Shown here: piece after piece, positions 25,277 through 33,015 of the stretch | Layout: every line of letters starts with the position of its first letter | Numbering within the stretch: position 1 is the first letter of the stretch | Source: Agreia sp. VKM Ac-1783 | GTDB taxonomy: Bacteria; Actinomycetota; Actinomycetes; Actinomycetales; Microbacteriaceae | Direction of reading: 5' to 3' | Assembly (NCBI RefSeq): GCF_900177765.1 | Contig: NZ_FXWI01000001.1 | Coordinates: 1 to 64,000, forward strand | DNA length: 64,000 nucleotides | Program-made: the position numbers and the translations under genes | Notes under the pieces: generated by a model | Seen by the model: the letters and a program-made list of their open reading frames with translations, nothing else | Database searches by the model: none | What the model was told of the DNA's origin: nothing

Positions 25277-26352
25277 GAGAAGGCCGTCGTTCGATTCCGG
25301 CGCATAAGGAAGATGAAGATCGGAACGCCGATCGCCGCGGTGAAGATGCCCACGGGTAACTCCGATGGTGCGAGAACGGTCCGCGCGGCAAGGTCCGCGA
25401 CGACGAGGAGGATTGCGCCGAGGAGGGCGCTGACGGGGATCACGCGGCGGTGCATACCTCCCACGAGCAGGCGGGCGATATGGGGAATGATCAGGCCGAC
25501 GAATCCGATGGTTCCGGAGGCGGCCACAGCTGCGCCCGTCAGAAGCGAGGCCAGGGCGAAGACGACAAGCCGGGTGCGGCCTGGGTTCGCCCCCGATGCG
25601 GCAGCGTGCGCGTCTCCGAGGCCGAGCAGGTCGAGCCTGCCCGCGAGCGCCAGGGTGGCGGCGATAGTGGCGATGATCACCGGCGCGATGATTGCGATGA
25701 GGCTCCACTGCGAACCGGCGAGGCTGCCGAGCAGCCAGAAGATGACCTGTTGGGTGGCGTCTGAATTTCCGGATCGGATGAGAAGAAACGACATCACGCC
25801 TCCGAGCAGCTGCCCGACGGCTACTCCCGAAAGAATGAGGCGCCCGGCTGAGAGGCCCCAGCGAGATGCGGCAGTCATTGCGACGACGGCTCCGGTGGCG
25901 GCGGCACCAATGAACGCCGCGATCGGAAGGAGGAAGGCCCCCACCGTTGCAACGCCCACCGTGGTGATGATCAGAACGGCCGCGACACCCGCGCCGGAAG
26001 ACAATCCCAGAACGTAAGGATCGGCGATGGGGTTGCGCACAAGCACCTGAACGCACGCACCTGCCACCGCGAGTCCGGCGCCGACGACGACGGCCTGTAC
26101 GACCCGGGGCATCCGCAGATCCCAGATGATGAAGTCCATGGGGCCGGATGCTCCGGAGCCTGCCATTCGATCGGCGATGATCCGCACGATGCGCTGGGGA
26201 TCGATCGAGATTGCACCGGCGCCGACGCTCAGTACGGTCATAACCAGGAGAAAGACGAGGAGTGTGCTGACGACCACGGACGTCGGCACGCGACGAAGGA
26301 GCCCTGTGCGTCGGGCTCTAAGTGGCCGCTCAGGACGCCTTGGCGACAGCAT
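25273..26352 (-). CDS. ABC transporter permease, FecCD type
   Basis: 359 residues with about ten membrane helices. FecCD-family marks include DFIIWDLRMPRVVQAVVVGAGLAVAGACVQ, NPIADPYVLGLSSGAG and FVGLIIPHIARLLVGG. Such permeases form the homodimeric channel for siderophores, haem or vitamin B12. ATG 26352 overlaps the end of the binding-protein gene by 23 bases and its 3' end overlaps the ATPase gene by 4, so the three are one operon. Confidence 0.93.
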   Translation of the reverse strand: MLSPRRPERPLRARRTGLLRRVPTSVVVSTLLVFLLVMTVLSVGAGAISIDPQRIVRIIADRMAGSGASGPMDFIIWDLRMPRVVQAVVVGAGLAVAGACVQVLVRNPIADPYVLGLSSGAGVAAVLIITTVGVATVGAFLLPIAAFIGAAATGAVVAMTAASRWGLSAGRLILSGVAVGQLLGGVMSFLLIRSGNSDATQQVIFWLLGSLAGSQWSLIAIIAPVIIATIAATLALAGRLDLLGLGDAHAAASGANPGRTRLVVFALASLLTGAAVAASGTIGFVGLIIPHIARLLVGGMHRRVIPVSALLGAILLVVADLAARTVLAPSELPVGIFTAAIGVPIFIFLMRRNRTTAFS

Positions 26353-27337
26353 CCGCGATCATCCTTACGGCCTCTGCGTTGAGCATGCTCGGTGACATAA
26401 GCGTGCGCTGGGGAATGACGACGATGTTGCCGGATCGTGCAGCGGTTGTGCCTGCCAGCAAAGGGGTTGCTGCAATCTGGGCTTTCAGCTCAGCGTCGCT
26501 ATCGGCCGAAAACCCCGATATGGCCACGATGACCTTCGGGTCAGCGGCGGCGACCGTTTCGGCCGACAATGTGGCGAAGTCCTGTAGCTGGTCTCGAGCG
26601 ATGTTCGTTCCTCCGGCCAATGTGATGATGGCGTTCGCGAAGCTGGAGCCGCCGTTGGTCGCGATGCCCGTTCCGGCATCCGGAACGCGCGAAAGTGCCA
26701 ATACGGGAACCTCGTCGCTGGCCGCGTTCGACGCAGACGCGTCCACCTCGGTGCGGAGCTGCGAGATAAGCTTCTCTCCGCGCTCAGGCACGTCGAAGAC
26801 ATCGGCAAGCGCAGCGATGTATCTGTATCTCTCGTCGATGTTGTCCATCGGCCCGTCCTGCATGGCGCCGCAGGCGGAAAGAGCTGCGCTGCCGGCGTCA
26901 TGCAGTTGTTGGACCGAGGGTGTGCCATCGAATTTTCCGAATTCATAGGGCGAGATGCCTACGACGAGGTCGGGTTCCGCGGCAACGACTGCCTCCGCCG
27001 AGCCCCGTGCACTGTCGAGCACGGGAATCGCATCGAGCTTCGCTCGGAGATCGCCGTCGAAGTCCTCCGCGAAATCAGGGGCTGCGGTGCCCACGATCGT
27101 GTCGCCGAAACCGAGCTCCACGATGAAAGCGGCTGCACCGGCATCCATCGTGACGACTCGCTTGGGCGCGTCTTTGAGTTCTGCTGCGCCGGGGCATGAC
27201 GGGTCTGTTGTGACCTGGGTCGGGGCTGATGCGCCTGGTGTCGCAAGGGAAGCCGTTCCAGCGGCGCTGGCGGCGCAACCCGACAGTGCGATCGGGAGGG
27301 CAAGGGCAAACGGAATCAATATACGACGGGGATTCAC
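26330..27337 (-). CDS. Substrate-binding lipoprotein of a FecB/BtuF-type importer
   Basis: 335 residues with GTG start at 27337. The signal has a lipobox ending IALSGC with Cys at residue 21. The mature protein follows the periplasmic-binding family 2 layout: KRVVTMDAGAAAFIVELGFGDTIVGTA, ..EPDLVVGISP.., and a C-terminal lobe ending IVVIPQRTLMSPSMLNAEAVRMIADAV. The ligand could be a siderophore, haem, cobalamin or a copper chelate. A predicted BlaI/CopY operator 8 bases upstream of the start places it with the copper genes, which makes a copper-related ligand worth considering. Confidence 0.9.
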   Translation of the reverse strand: MNPRRILIPFALALPIALSGCAASAAGTASLATPGASAPTQVTTDPSCPGAAELKDAPKRVVTMDAGAAAFIVELGFGDTIVGTAAPDFAEDFDGDLRAKLDAIPVLDSARGSAEAVVAAEPDLVVGISPYEFGKFDGTPSVQQLHDAGSAALSACGAMQDGPMDNIDERYRYIAALADVFDVPERGEKLISQLRTEVDASASNAASDEVPVLALSRVPDAGTGIATNGGSSFANAIITLAGGTNIARDQLQDFATLSAETVAAADPKVIVAISGFSADSDAELKAQIAATPLLAGTTAARSGNIVVIPQRTLMSPSMLNAEAVRMIADAVAKAS

Positions 27338-27344
27338 TCATTCA

Positions 27345-27361
27345 CTCTACTTCATGTAGAG
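27345..27361. promoter_or_regulatory. Second BlaI/CopY-type operator, in front of the importer operon
   Basis: CTCTACTTCATGTAGAG matches the site at 24511-24527 in both outer arms (CTCTAC and TGTAGAG) and in spacing; only the centre differs. It lies 8 bases upstream of the importer's GTG start, the same placement as the other copy (10 bases upstream). Confidence 0.65.
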
Positions 27362-27379
27362 CGACTATGGCGTGGTCGC

Positions 27380-27759
27380 GGCGATGAGCTCGTAGATCAT
27401 GTCCCTCGAGTACCCGTCGGGGTTCTCCATGTCTTGTCTTCGTACCAGGAGTAGTCGGCTTGCTGGGCTTCGATTGGGGTGGATTGCCGCTCCGATCGAG
27501 ATTACGGACTCCGTAAGCATCCACCGGGACTTCAACACCATCAGCGTTGGTCGCATCGACGACCTTGCGCTATAGCGCTCCCCTGGGCTCGTACGATCTT
27601 TGTCGTCAGCTCCTTGAAGAAACAGGGGTGCTATTCACTCCAGGCGCGGCCTTCGATATCGAAGGCACCGTCCGCATTGGCTTTGCTGACGACAGCGAGA
27701 CCTTGAGAATCGGACTGGGGCTTTTCGGTGCCTTTCTTGACGAATTAGGTCGCGCCTAG
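27380..27759 (+). pseudogene. Decayed class I/II aminotransferase fragment
   Basis: Three frames in succession give pieces of a PLP aminotransferase in the right order. From 27380 comes DELVDHV...VLHVLSS, which resembles the Asp-containing strand and the region before the PLP lysine. From 27456 a shifted frame gives RLAGLRLGWIAAPIEI...DFNTISVGRIDDLAL and a stop at 27573. A third frame from about 27595 gives the C-terminal end LCRQLLEETGVLFTPGAAF...VRIGFADDSETL to the stop at 27759. The PLP lysine is not visible and the small domain is largely deleted. No intact start exists. The remaining gap to 28017 shows nothing recognisable. Confidence 0.7.
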
Positions 27760-28017
27760 GCGAAGGCTCATAGTCAAACGTCAGTAATGAGGATTCCCGA
27801 GTGCCGTCATCAGTGCAACAGCGGATGGGTTTTAGAGCCATGACGATCCAGTTGAATGTGCAGATCTTCACCAAGACCAATCATGTCGGTGTTCACCGAG
27901 CGACGTGTCGCTCGGTGATCCTCCTAGCCGTTTGGGGATGCACACCACCCGGAACTCTCGACCGCCCCTCCGATGCGACGATCGCGCAATTCGCAGGATG
28001 CTGAGAGCGTAGCTTCG

Positions 28018-29397
28018 CTACGCGATGCGGATGAGCTTCTTGTTCACGAACTCGTCCATCGCCAGGCGACCCATCTCTCGCCCGGTGCCGGAGCGCTTCA
28101 CGCCCCCGAACGGCAGCTCGGCGGCGTCGCCGAGCACGAGGTTGATCCACACCATGCCCGCGTCGATCGCGTCGGCGACTCGGAGCGCCTGCTCCTGATC
28201 GGTCGTGTAGACGTAGGAGCCGAGGCCGAAGGGAGTGTCGTTCGCGAGCCTGACGGCCTCCTCTTCGCTCGCTGCGCGGTACAGAGCCGCGACCGGTCCG
28301 AAGAACTCCTCGTGGAACGCATCCATCTGCGGCGTGACATCGGCGAGCACGGCGGGCGGGAAGAAGTTGCCGTCGGGGTCACCGGACGCGAGGATCGTCG
28401 CGCCCTGCGATCGAGCGCGCTCCAGCTGCTCGCTCAGCCGCTCGGTGGCTGCCTTCGACGACAGCGGTCCGAGCTGCGTGGAGTCTGCCATCGGGTCGGC
28501 GGGGGTGTTCGCGGTGAACACCGACGTGAACTTCTCTGCGAACTCCTCGTAGAGCTCGTCGATGATGATGAAGCGCTTGGCCGCGTTGCACGACTGGCCG
28601 TTGTTGTCGAGGCGCGCGTTGACCGCGTCCTGCACCGCGGCATCCAGGTCATTTGTGGAGAGCAGGATGAACGGATCGGAGCCGCCGAGTTCGAGGACGA
28701 CCTTCTTGAGGTGCTTGCCGGCCAGCTCCGCGACGGCCGAACCGGCCCGCTCGGATCCGGTGACAGAGACGCCCTGTACGCGCGGGTCGGCGATGACGGT
28801 CGCGATCTGCTCGTTGGTCGCGAAGATGTTCACGTAGACCGAGTCGTGGGCGCTCAGCTCGGCCTCGGCGTCATCGAAGATCTGCGCGATCGCCGCTGCC
28901 GATTCAGGGCATTGCGGCGCGTGCTTCAGCAGGATGGTGTTGCCGTTGACCACATTCGGGCCGGCGAATCGGGCCACCTGGTAGTACGGGAAGTTCCACG
29001 GCATGATGCCGAGCAGCACGCCGAGCGAAGCGCGGCGCACGAACGCCGAGCCGGTGCCGTCGCTCAGCTCGATCGTCTCGTCGGCAGAGAAGGCCTCGCC
29101 GTTGTCGGCGTAGTACTGGTAGATCGCGGCGGCGAAATCGACCTCGCCCAGCGCCTGCTCCAGAGTCTTGCCCATCTCGCGCACAGCGATCTCGGCCAGC
29201 TGCTCGCGGCGCTCGGTGTGGAGCTGGGCAACCCGCGCCACGAGAGCAGCCCGCTCTGTGACCGCGACGCGTCGAGACCACTCCTCGTGCGCTGCCGAGG
29301 CCGAAGAGATTGCCTGCCGAAGCTCCTCGTCACTGATCGTCGGATAGTCGCGGAGGGTCTCTCCGGTTGCAGGATTGATGACGGCGTAGTCGCTCAC
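28018..29397 (-). CDS. NAD(P)-dependent succinate-semialdehyde-type aldehyde dehydrogenase
   Basis: 459 residues from GTG 29397, which has AAGGAG 7 bases upstream; the frame stays open further 5' but that part is not homologous. The enzyme has IMPWNFPYYQVAR, the Glu motif VVLELGGSDPF, and the nucleophile in NNGQSCNAAKRFI, a combination typical of bacterial succinate-semialdehyde dehydrogenases (GabD1 type). C-terminal PFGGVKRSGTGREMG is present. It oxidises an aldehyde to the acid in the cytoplasm. A 4-aminobutyrate transaminase 13 kb away (41545) would produce its expected substrate, but the two are not an operon. Confidence 0.9.
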   Translation of the reverse strand: MSDYAVINPATGETLRDYPTISDEELRQAISSASAAHEEWSRRVAVTERAALVARVAQLHTERREQLAEIAVREMGKTLEQALGEVDFAAAIYQYYADNGEAFSADETIELSDGTGSAFVRRASLGVLLGIMPWNFPYYQVARFAGPNVVNGNTILLKHAPQCPESAAAIAQIFDDAEAELSAHDSVYVNIFATNEQIATVIADPRVQGVSVTGSERAGSAVAELAGKHLKKVVLELGGSDPFILLSTNDLDAAVQDAVNARLDNNGQSCNAAKRFIIIDELYEEFAEKFTSVFTANTPADPMADSTQLGPLSSKAATERLSEQLERARSQGATILASGDPDGNFFPPAVLADVTPQMDAFHEEFFGPVAALYRAASEEEAVRLANDTPFGLGSYVYTTDQEQALRVADAIDAGMVWINLVLGDAAELPFGGVKRSGTGREMGRLAMDEFVNKKLIRIA

Positions 29398-29535
29398 GGG
29401 TGTGCTCCTTGAATCTGAGGAATGCAGTCTTCGAATTCTAAGAGGCGGTGTGCCGTTCGCCGAGATGCCACGAGCGGTTGCTTCGCGCCGATGAGATGCC
29501 ACGTGCGTCGACGTCAACTGGCATCTCGACGCGTG

Positions 29536-30651
29536 TCAGGCTCGCCGTGGCGGCGCTCCGAGCGATTCGGTCTCGTCGACGACCAGCCGCATGACATCGT
29601 CGAGGCTCTGTCGCCTCGCGAATGCTGCACGCTGGCGGTCTGAGGAATTGCCCCGGGCGAGAGCCTGCTCCGCCAGATCGCGCACGACCTCGTATTCGCC
29701 GAACTCGTGGAGCACGGGTCTGAGGCTTTCGATCAGACTGCGAACCGCCTCGCCAGCCTGGATGGGACGCGGCCTGGGACCGGCGCTCAGCAGCTCAGAT
29801 GAGAGCCCCGTACGCGCGGCCTGCCACAGGGCGGCCCTCTGCACCGGCGCTCGCCGAGGCTGCAGGGGCACGCCGTTCTCGATGTCGATCTCGGCGGCGC
29901 GAACGGTCGCTCTGAAAAGCCCGGCGATGAGCACCGCGTCATCGACGAGCGGCAGCGCGTCGCACACCCGCAACTCGAGCGTGGGTGCATGGGCCGACGG
30001 TCTGATGTCGAAGTAGGCCATGCCGTCGTCGGAGATGACGCCGGTCGCGATCAGATCGGCAATGAGTTCGTCGTACTCGGCGGCGGATGCGAGGGGCCCG
30101 GTCGCGCCCGCGCTGGGCCATCGCTGCCAGACCAGACTTCGCACGCTCGCGTAGCCGGTGTCATGTCCGTTCCAGAACGGCGAACTCGCGGACAGGGCGA
30201 GCAGAGTGGGCAGATGCTCGGCCACGCGCTGGGCGAGCTGGATGGCGAGGTCGCGGTCGGAGACTCCTACATGCACCTGGAAGCCGCAGATCAGCTGCTC
30301 GTCGACCAAGAGCCGGTACTTCTCCTGCATGGCGCCGAAGCGCTGCGACGGAGTGAGCTCGAAGTCGGAGATCTCGGAACGTGGCGCCGTGCCGACCGCG
30401 GCGATCCCGACGCCGAGCGGCCCCGCGACATCCATCACGCCCCGGCGCAACCGCACGAGCTCGTCGCGCAACTCGCCGAGCGATTGCACGACGCGGCTGT
30501 TCGTCTCGACGGTGGTGCGCTGCAGTTCGGCCGCATAGCTCTCGCTCGCCAGCTGATTCAGCAGGTGCGGAGCCGATGCGGAGAGGTGCCACGAATCGAG
30601 GTCGATGAGGTGAAGCTCTTCTTCTGCGCCTAGCGTCAGTTCCGCGCTCAT
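29536..30651 (-). CDS. Carboxylate-amine ligase, YbdK/GCS2 family
   Basis: 371 residues from ATG 30651 (GTG 30657 is two codons upstream). The start LTLGAEEELHLIDLDSWHLS and GFQVHVGVSDRDLAIQLAQRVAEHLP are marks of the glutamate-cysteine ligase 2 family, and TLELRVCDALPLVDDAVLIAGL is the second conserved block. YbdK-type proteins show weak glutamate-cysteine ligase activity. In Actinobacteria, relatives include EgtA of ergothioneine synthesis, but no other egt gene is near. The gene lies alone between the aldehyde dehydrogenase and a winged-helix regulator, both on the same strand. Confidence 0.88.
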   Translation of the reverse strand: MSAELTLGAEEELHLIDLDSWHLSASAPHLLNQLASESYAAELQRTTVETNSRVVQSLGELRDELVRLRRGVMDVAGPLGVGIAAVGTAPRSEISDFELTPSQRFGAMQEKYRLLVDEQLICGFQVHVGVSDRDLAIQLAQRVAEHLPTLLALSASSPFWNGHDTGYASVRSLVWQRWPSAGATGPLASAAEYDELIADLIATGVISDDGMAYFDIRPSAHAPTLELRVCDALPLVDDAVLIAGLFRATVRAAEIDIENGVPLQPRRAPVQRAALWQAARTGLSSELLSAGPRPRPIQAGEAVRSLIESLRPVLHEFGEYEVVRDLAEQALARGNSSDRQRAAFARRQSLDDVMRLVVDETESLGAPPRRA

Positions 30652-30713
30652 GAGCACAACCTACTGGTACGAGGTCGCTGGTGGCAGCCCTTGCCGCGGA
30701 GCAGTGCCTCGGC

Positions 30714-31421
30714 TTAGAAGAGGTCGGGCGACGGCGTCGAGGTGTGCTGCACCGACACGTCGGCGTGGCGATCGAAGCGGTAGCCCGCGCCGCGGACGGT
30801 GCGCACGATGTCTTCGTAGTCGCCGAGCTTGGCGCGGAGGCGGCGCACGTGCACGTCGATCGTGCGCTCGTTCGGAATGTCGCTGTCATCGGCCGACCAG
30901 AGCGACGCGATGAGTTCGGCGCGGTCGATGGTCTTTCCCTCGCGCAGCACGAGGTACTGCAGCAGCTCGAACTCCTTGTACGTGAGGTTCGCCGCGTTGT
31001 TGTCGAGCAGCACGCGCTTGCGCGACAGGTCGATGACGACGCCGTCGCGAGCGCGGTCTTCGTCTTCGGGGGTGTGGCGGTGCTTGGCGAGCGCTGCGGG
31101 ATCCTGCAGCGCGAGGCGCACCACGTCGACGTCGCGTCCGCCGGCGCCGCGCGGGGCCAGGGCGACCGCGGCGTAGGTCTCTGATGACGGCGACAGCTGG
31201 GCGGCGAGTGCTCGCAGCTGAGCGACGATCTCCGAGAGGTCGGTGCCGTCGGCGGCAGCCTTGTCTTCGTCGATTCCGACGTAGAGAACGAAGCCGCGAG
31301 CCTCGGTGCCGGTGGGCACGGCGCGAAGATGAGCCGACGACGACTCTGGAGCGACCTGCTCGGAGCGGGTGATCGGGGTGACGGCGGCGGCGGGGCGGGT
31401 GTCGAGGTGTGCAAGAGACAT
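30714..31421 (-). CDS. Winged-helix regulator with OmpR-type DNA-binding domain but no receiver
   Basis: 235 residues. The C-terminal third is an OmpR/PhoB-type winged helix (VLLDNNAANLTYKEFELLQYLV, then NERTIDVHVRRLRAKLGDYEDIVRTVRGAGYRFD). The N-terminal 110 residues do not show the Asp/Lys pattern of a receiver domain; they contain GFVLYVGIDEDKAA and an Ala-rich helix. It is therefore an orphan regulator whose input is unknown. ATG 31421 has GAAGGA about 10 bases upstream. A structured 397-base gap precedes it. Confidence 0.85.
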   Translation of the reverse strand: MSLAHLDTRPAAAVTPITRSEQVAPESSSAHLRAVPTGTEARGFVLYVGIDEDKAAADGTDLSEIVAQLRALAAQLSPSSETYAAVALAPRGAGGRDVDVVRLALQDPAALAKHRHTPEDEDRARDGVVIDLSRKRVLLDNNAANLTYKEFELLQYLVLREGKTIDRAELIASLWSADDSDIPNERTIDVHVRRLRAKLGDYEDIVRTVRGAGYRFDRHADVSVQHTSTPSPDLF

Positions 31422-31818
31422 GGGGGAGATCCTTCGATGATGTGCCCGAGGGCTCCGGCCGGATTCGGCGACGAAGCGGATGCCCTGGGGCGGGTTGTGC
31501 GAATGGTGCGGCGGGGAGCCGGAGACCGCGGAGAGTTCTGAGGAGTCAGAACCATGCGGGAGGAACGGAGGTCTCTGCGTCAGAGAGAAGCAGACCTCAG
31601 AACCGAGCGAACCTGATTGTCAGGCGCAGTGTCTGGATTAGGCACACATTCGGCAACACATGACAGCGCTGCTGGGCATCATCATGCCAGCAGTCCCCAG
31701 TGCCTCAAAGGAGGTAAGGGCGAGCGCGTTGTCAGTCATAAATGAAAGCTAAGCGGAATATGACTCCGCGTGTCAAGAACTTTTTTCGTCGCGAGGTCGA
31801 TCGTGACCTCGCAACGCC
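31422..31818 (-). promoter_or_regulatory. Non-coding gap with three stem-loops upstream of the winged-helix gene
   Basis: No coding frame is supported here. Three inverted repeats are visible: GTTCTGA-GGAG-TCAGAAC (31535-31552), a 9-bp arm pair GAGGTCT..TGC / GCAGACCTC with one bulge (31568-31598), and CTGCTGG..CCAGCAG with an inner GCAT/ATGC (31669-31693). They would lie in a long 5' leader of the winged-helix gene if its promoter is near 31700. None is followed by a T run. Leader RNA control or a small RNA is possible; no known riboswitch family is recognised. Confidence 0.35.
31791..31812 (-). terminator. Stem-loop directly after upp
   Basis: GCGAGGTC-GATCGT-GACCTCGC is a perfect 8-bp stem starting 6 bases past the upp stop codon on the minus strand. 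It is not followed by a T run on that strand, so it is either an actinobacterial U-less terminator or an mRNA 3'-end stabiliser. Confidence 0.5.
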
Positions 31819-32451
31819 TCAGACGAGCCCGTAGAGGCGGTCGCCCGCGTCTCCGAGACCGGGAACGATATAGCCCTTCTCGTTGAGCCGCTCGTCGAGC
31901 GCTCCGAGGACGAGGTGCACCTCGCGACCCTCGACGGCCTTCTCGAGAGCAGCCACGCCCTCGGGGGCTCCGAGGAGGCAGATGGCCGTCACGTCGACGG
32001 CGCCGCGGTCGAAGAGGAACTCGATCGCCGCACTCAGCGATCCACCGGTGGCGAGCATCGGGTCGAGCACGAAGCACTGGCGGTCGCTCAGGTCGTCGGG
32101 CAGACGCTCGGCGTAGGTGGTCGGCTCGAACGTCTCTTCGTCGCGCACCATGCCGAGAAAGCCGACCTCGGCGCTCGGAACGAGCTTCATCATGCCCTCG
32201 AGCATGCCGAGTCCGGCTCGGAGAATGGGAACGATCAGGGGGCGAGGCTCCGAGATGGCGAGGCCCTGGGTCTCGGCGACCGGCGTCTGAATGGTGACGA
32301 CCTCGGTGCGTACCTCGCGCGTGGCCTCGTAGGCGAGCAGCGTCACGAGCTCTTCGGTGAGCGCGCGGAATGTCGGTGACGGCGTCGACTTCTCTCGCAG
32401 CACGGTGAGCTTGTGCGTGATGAGCGGGTGGTCGGCAACGTGTACTCGCAT
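31819..32451 (-). CDS. upp: Uracil phosphoribosyltransferase
   Basis: 210 residues, the standard length. It begins [42 protein letters not shown], the conserved Upp N-terminus, and has the PRPP-binding loop [19 protein letters not shown] and the uracil-binding end [16 protein letters not shown]. It makes UMP from uracil and PRPP in pyrimidine salvage. It is divergent from tadA, with only 36 bases between the two starts. Confidence 0.97.
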   Translation of the reverse strand: MRVHVADHPLITHKLTVLREKSTPSPTFRALTEELVTLLAYEATREVRTEVVTIQTPVAETQGLAISEPRPLIVPILRAGLGMLEGMMKLVPSAEVGFLGMVRDEETFEPTTYAERLPDDLSDRQCFVLDPMLATGGSLSAAIEFLFDRGAVDVTAICLLGAPEGVAALEKAVEGREVHLVLGALDERLNEKGYIVPGLGDAGDRLYGLV

Positions 32452-32487
32452 AGGCTCAATCTACTGGAGCGGAAGGGGACCGGCGGA

Positions 32488-33015
32488 ATGTCCGATCGAT
32501 CGCACCCCGCGCATCCATGGCCTGCCGCCTACGGCGAGCGGATGCGCGAGCTCCTCGCAGACGCCCGGCTCGCCGAGGCGTCGGGCGATGTGCCCGTGGC
32601 GGCCATAGTTCTGGATGCCTCGGGCCGGGTCATCGGACGAGGCCGCAACGAGCGCGAGCTGCTGCACGACCCCACCGCGCACGCAGAGGTGCTGGCGCTC
32701 CGCGAGGCTTCCGCGGCGACGGGGGACTGGCGTCTCGAGGGCTGCACGTTGATCGTCACCCTCGAACCGTGCGTTATGTGCGCCGGGGCGATCCTCGGCG
32801 CTCGCGTTCCCACTGTGGTGTTCGGCGCGTGGGACGAGAAGGCGGGCGCCGTCGGCTCTGTGTATGACGTGCTGCGCGATGTTCGGCTGAACCACCGGGT
32901 CGAGGTGTGGGCTGGAGTCGAGGCCGACGCCTGCGCGTCAGCGCTGACCGCGTTCTTCGATCAGCGCAGGGATTCGGGCGAGTCGGCGACCGCGTCGGAC
33001 ACGCTCGGCGCGTAG
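32488..33015 (+). CDS. tadA: tRNA adenosine(34) deaminase
   Basis: 175 residues from ATG 32488, preceded by GGAAGGGG. Zinc and catalytic residues are visible as HAE (His65, Glu67) and PCVMC (Cys95, Cys98). The following stretch GARVPTVVFGAWDEKAGAVGSVYD is typical of TadA, which converts A34 to inosine in tRNA-Arg(ACG). Upp and tadA are commonly adjacent and divergent in Actinobacteria. The 3' end overlaps the convergent CDF exporter gene by 55 bases. Confidence 0.95.
   Translation: MSDRSHPAHPWPAAYGERMRELLADARLAEASGDVPVAAIVLDASGRVIGRGRNERELLHDPTAHAEVLALREASAATGDWRLEGCTLIVTLEPCVMCAGAILGARVPTVVFGAWDEKAGAVGSVYDVLRDVRLNHRVEVWAGVEADACASALTAFFDQRRDSGESATASDTLGA

Noticed and set aside
27801-28004. 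A 67-codon frame after the decayed aminotransferase gene
   Set aside because: No ribosome binding site, no family similarity, low GC in third positions and a composition unlike coding sequence here.
31736-32077. A minus-strand frame overlapping the upp 3' end
   Set aside because: Arg-rich shadow frame of upp with no recognisable domain.
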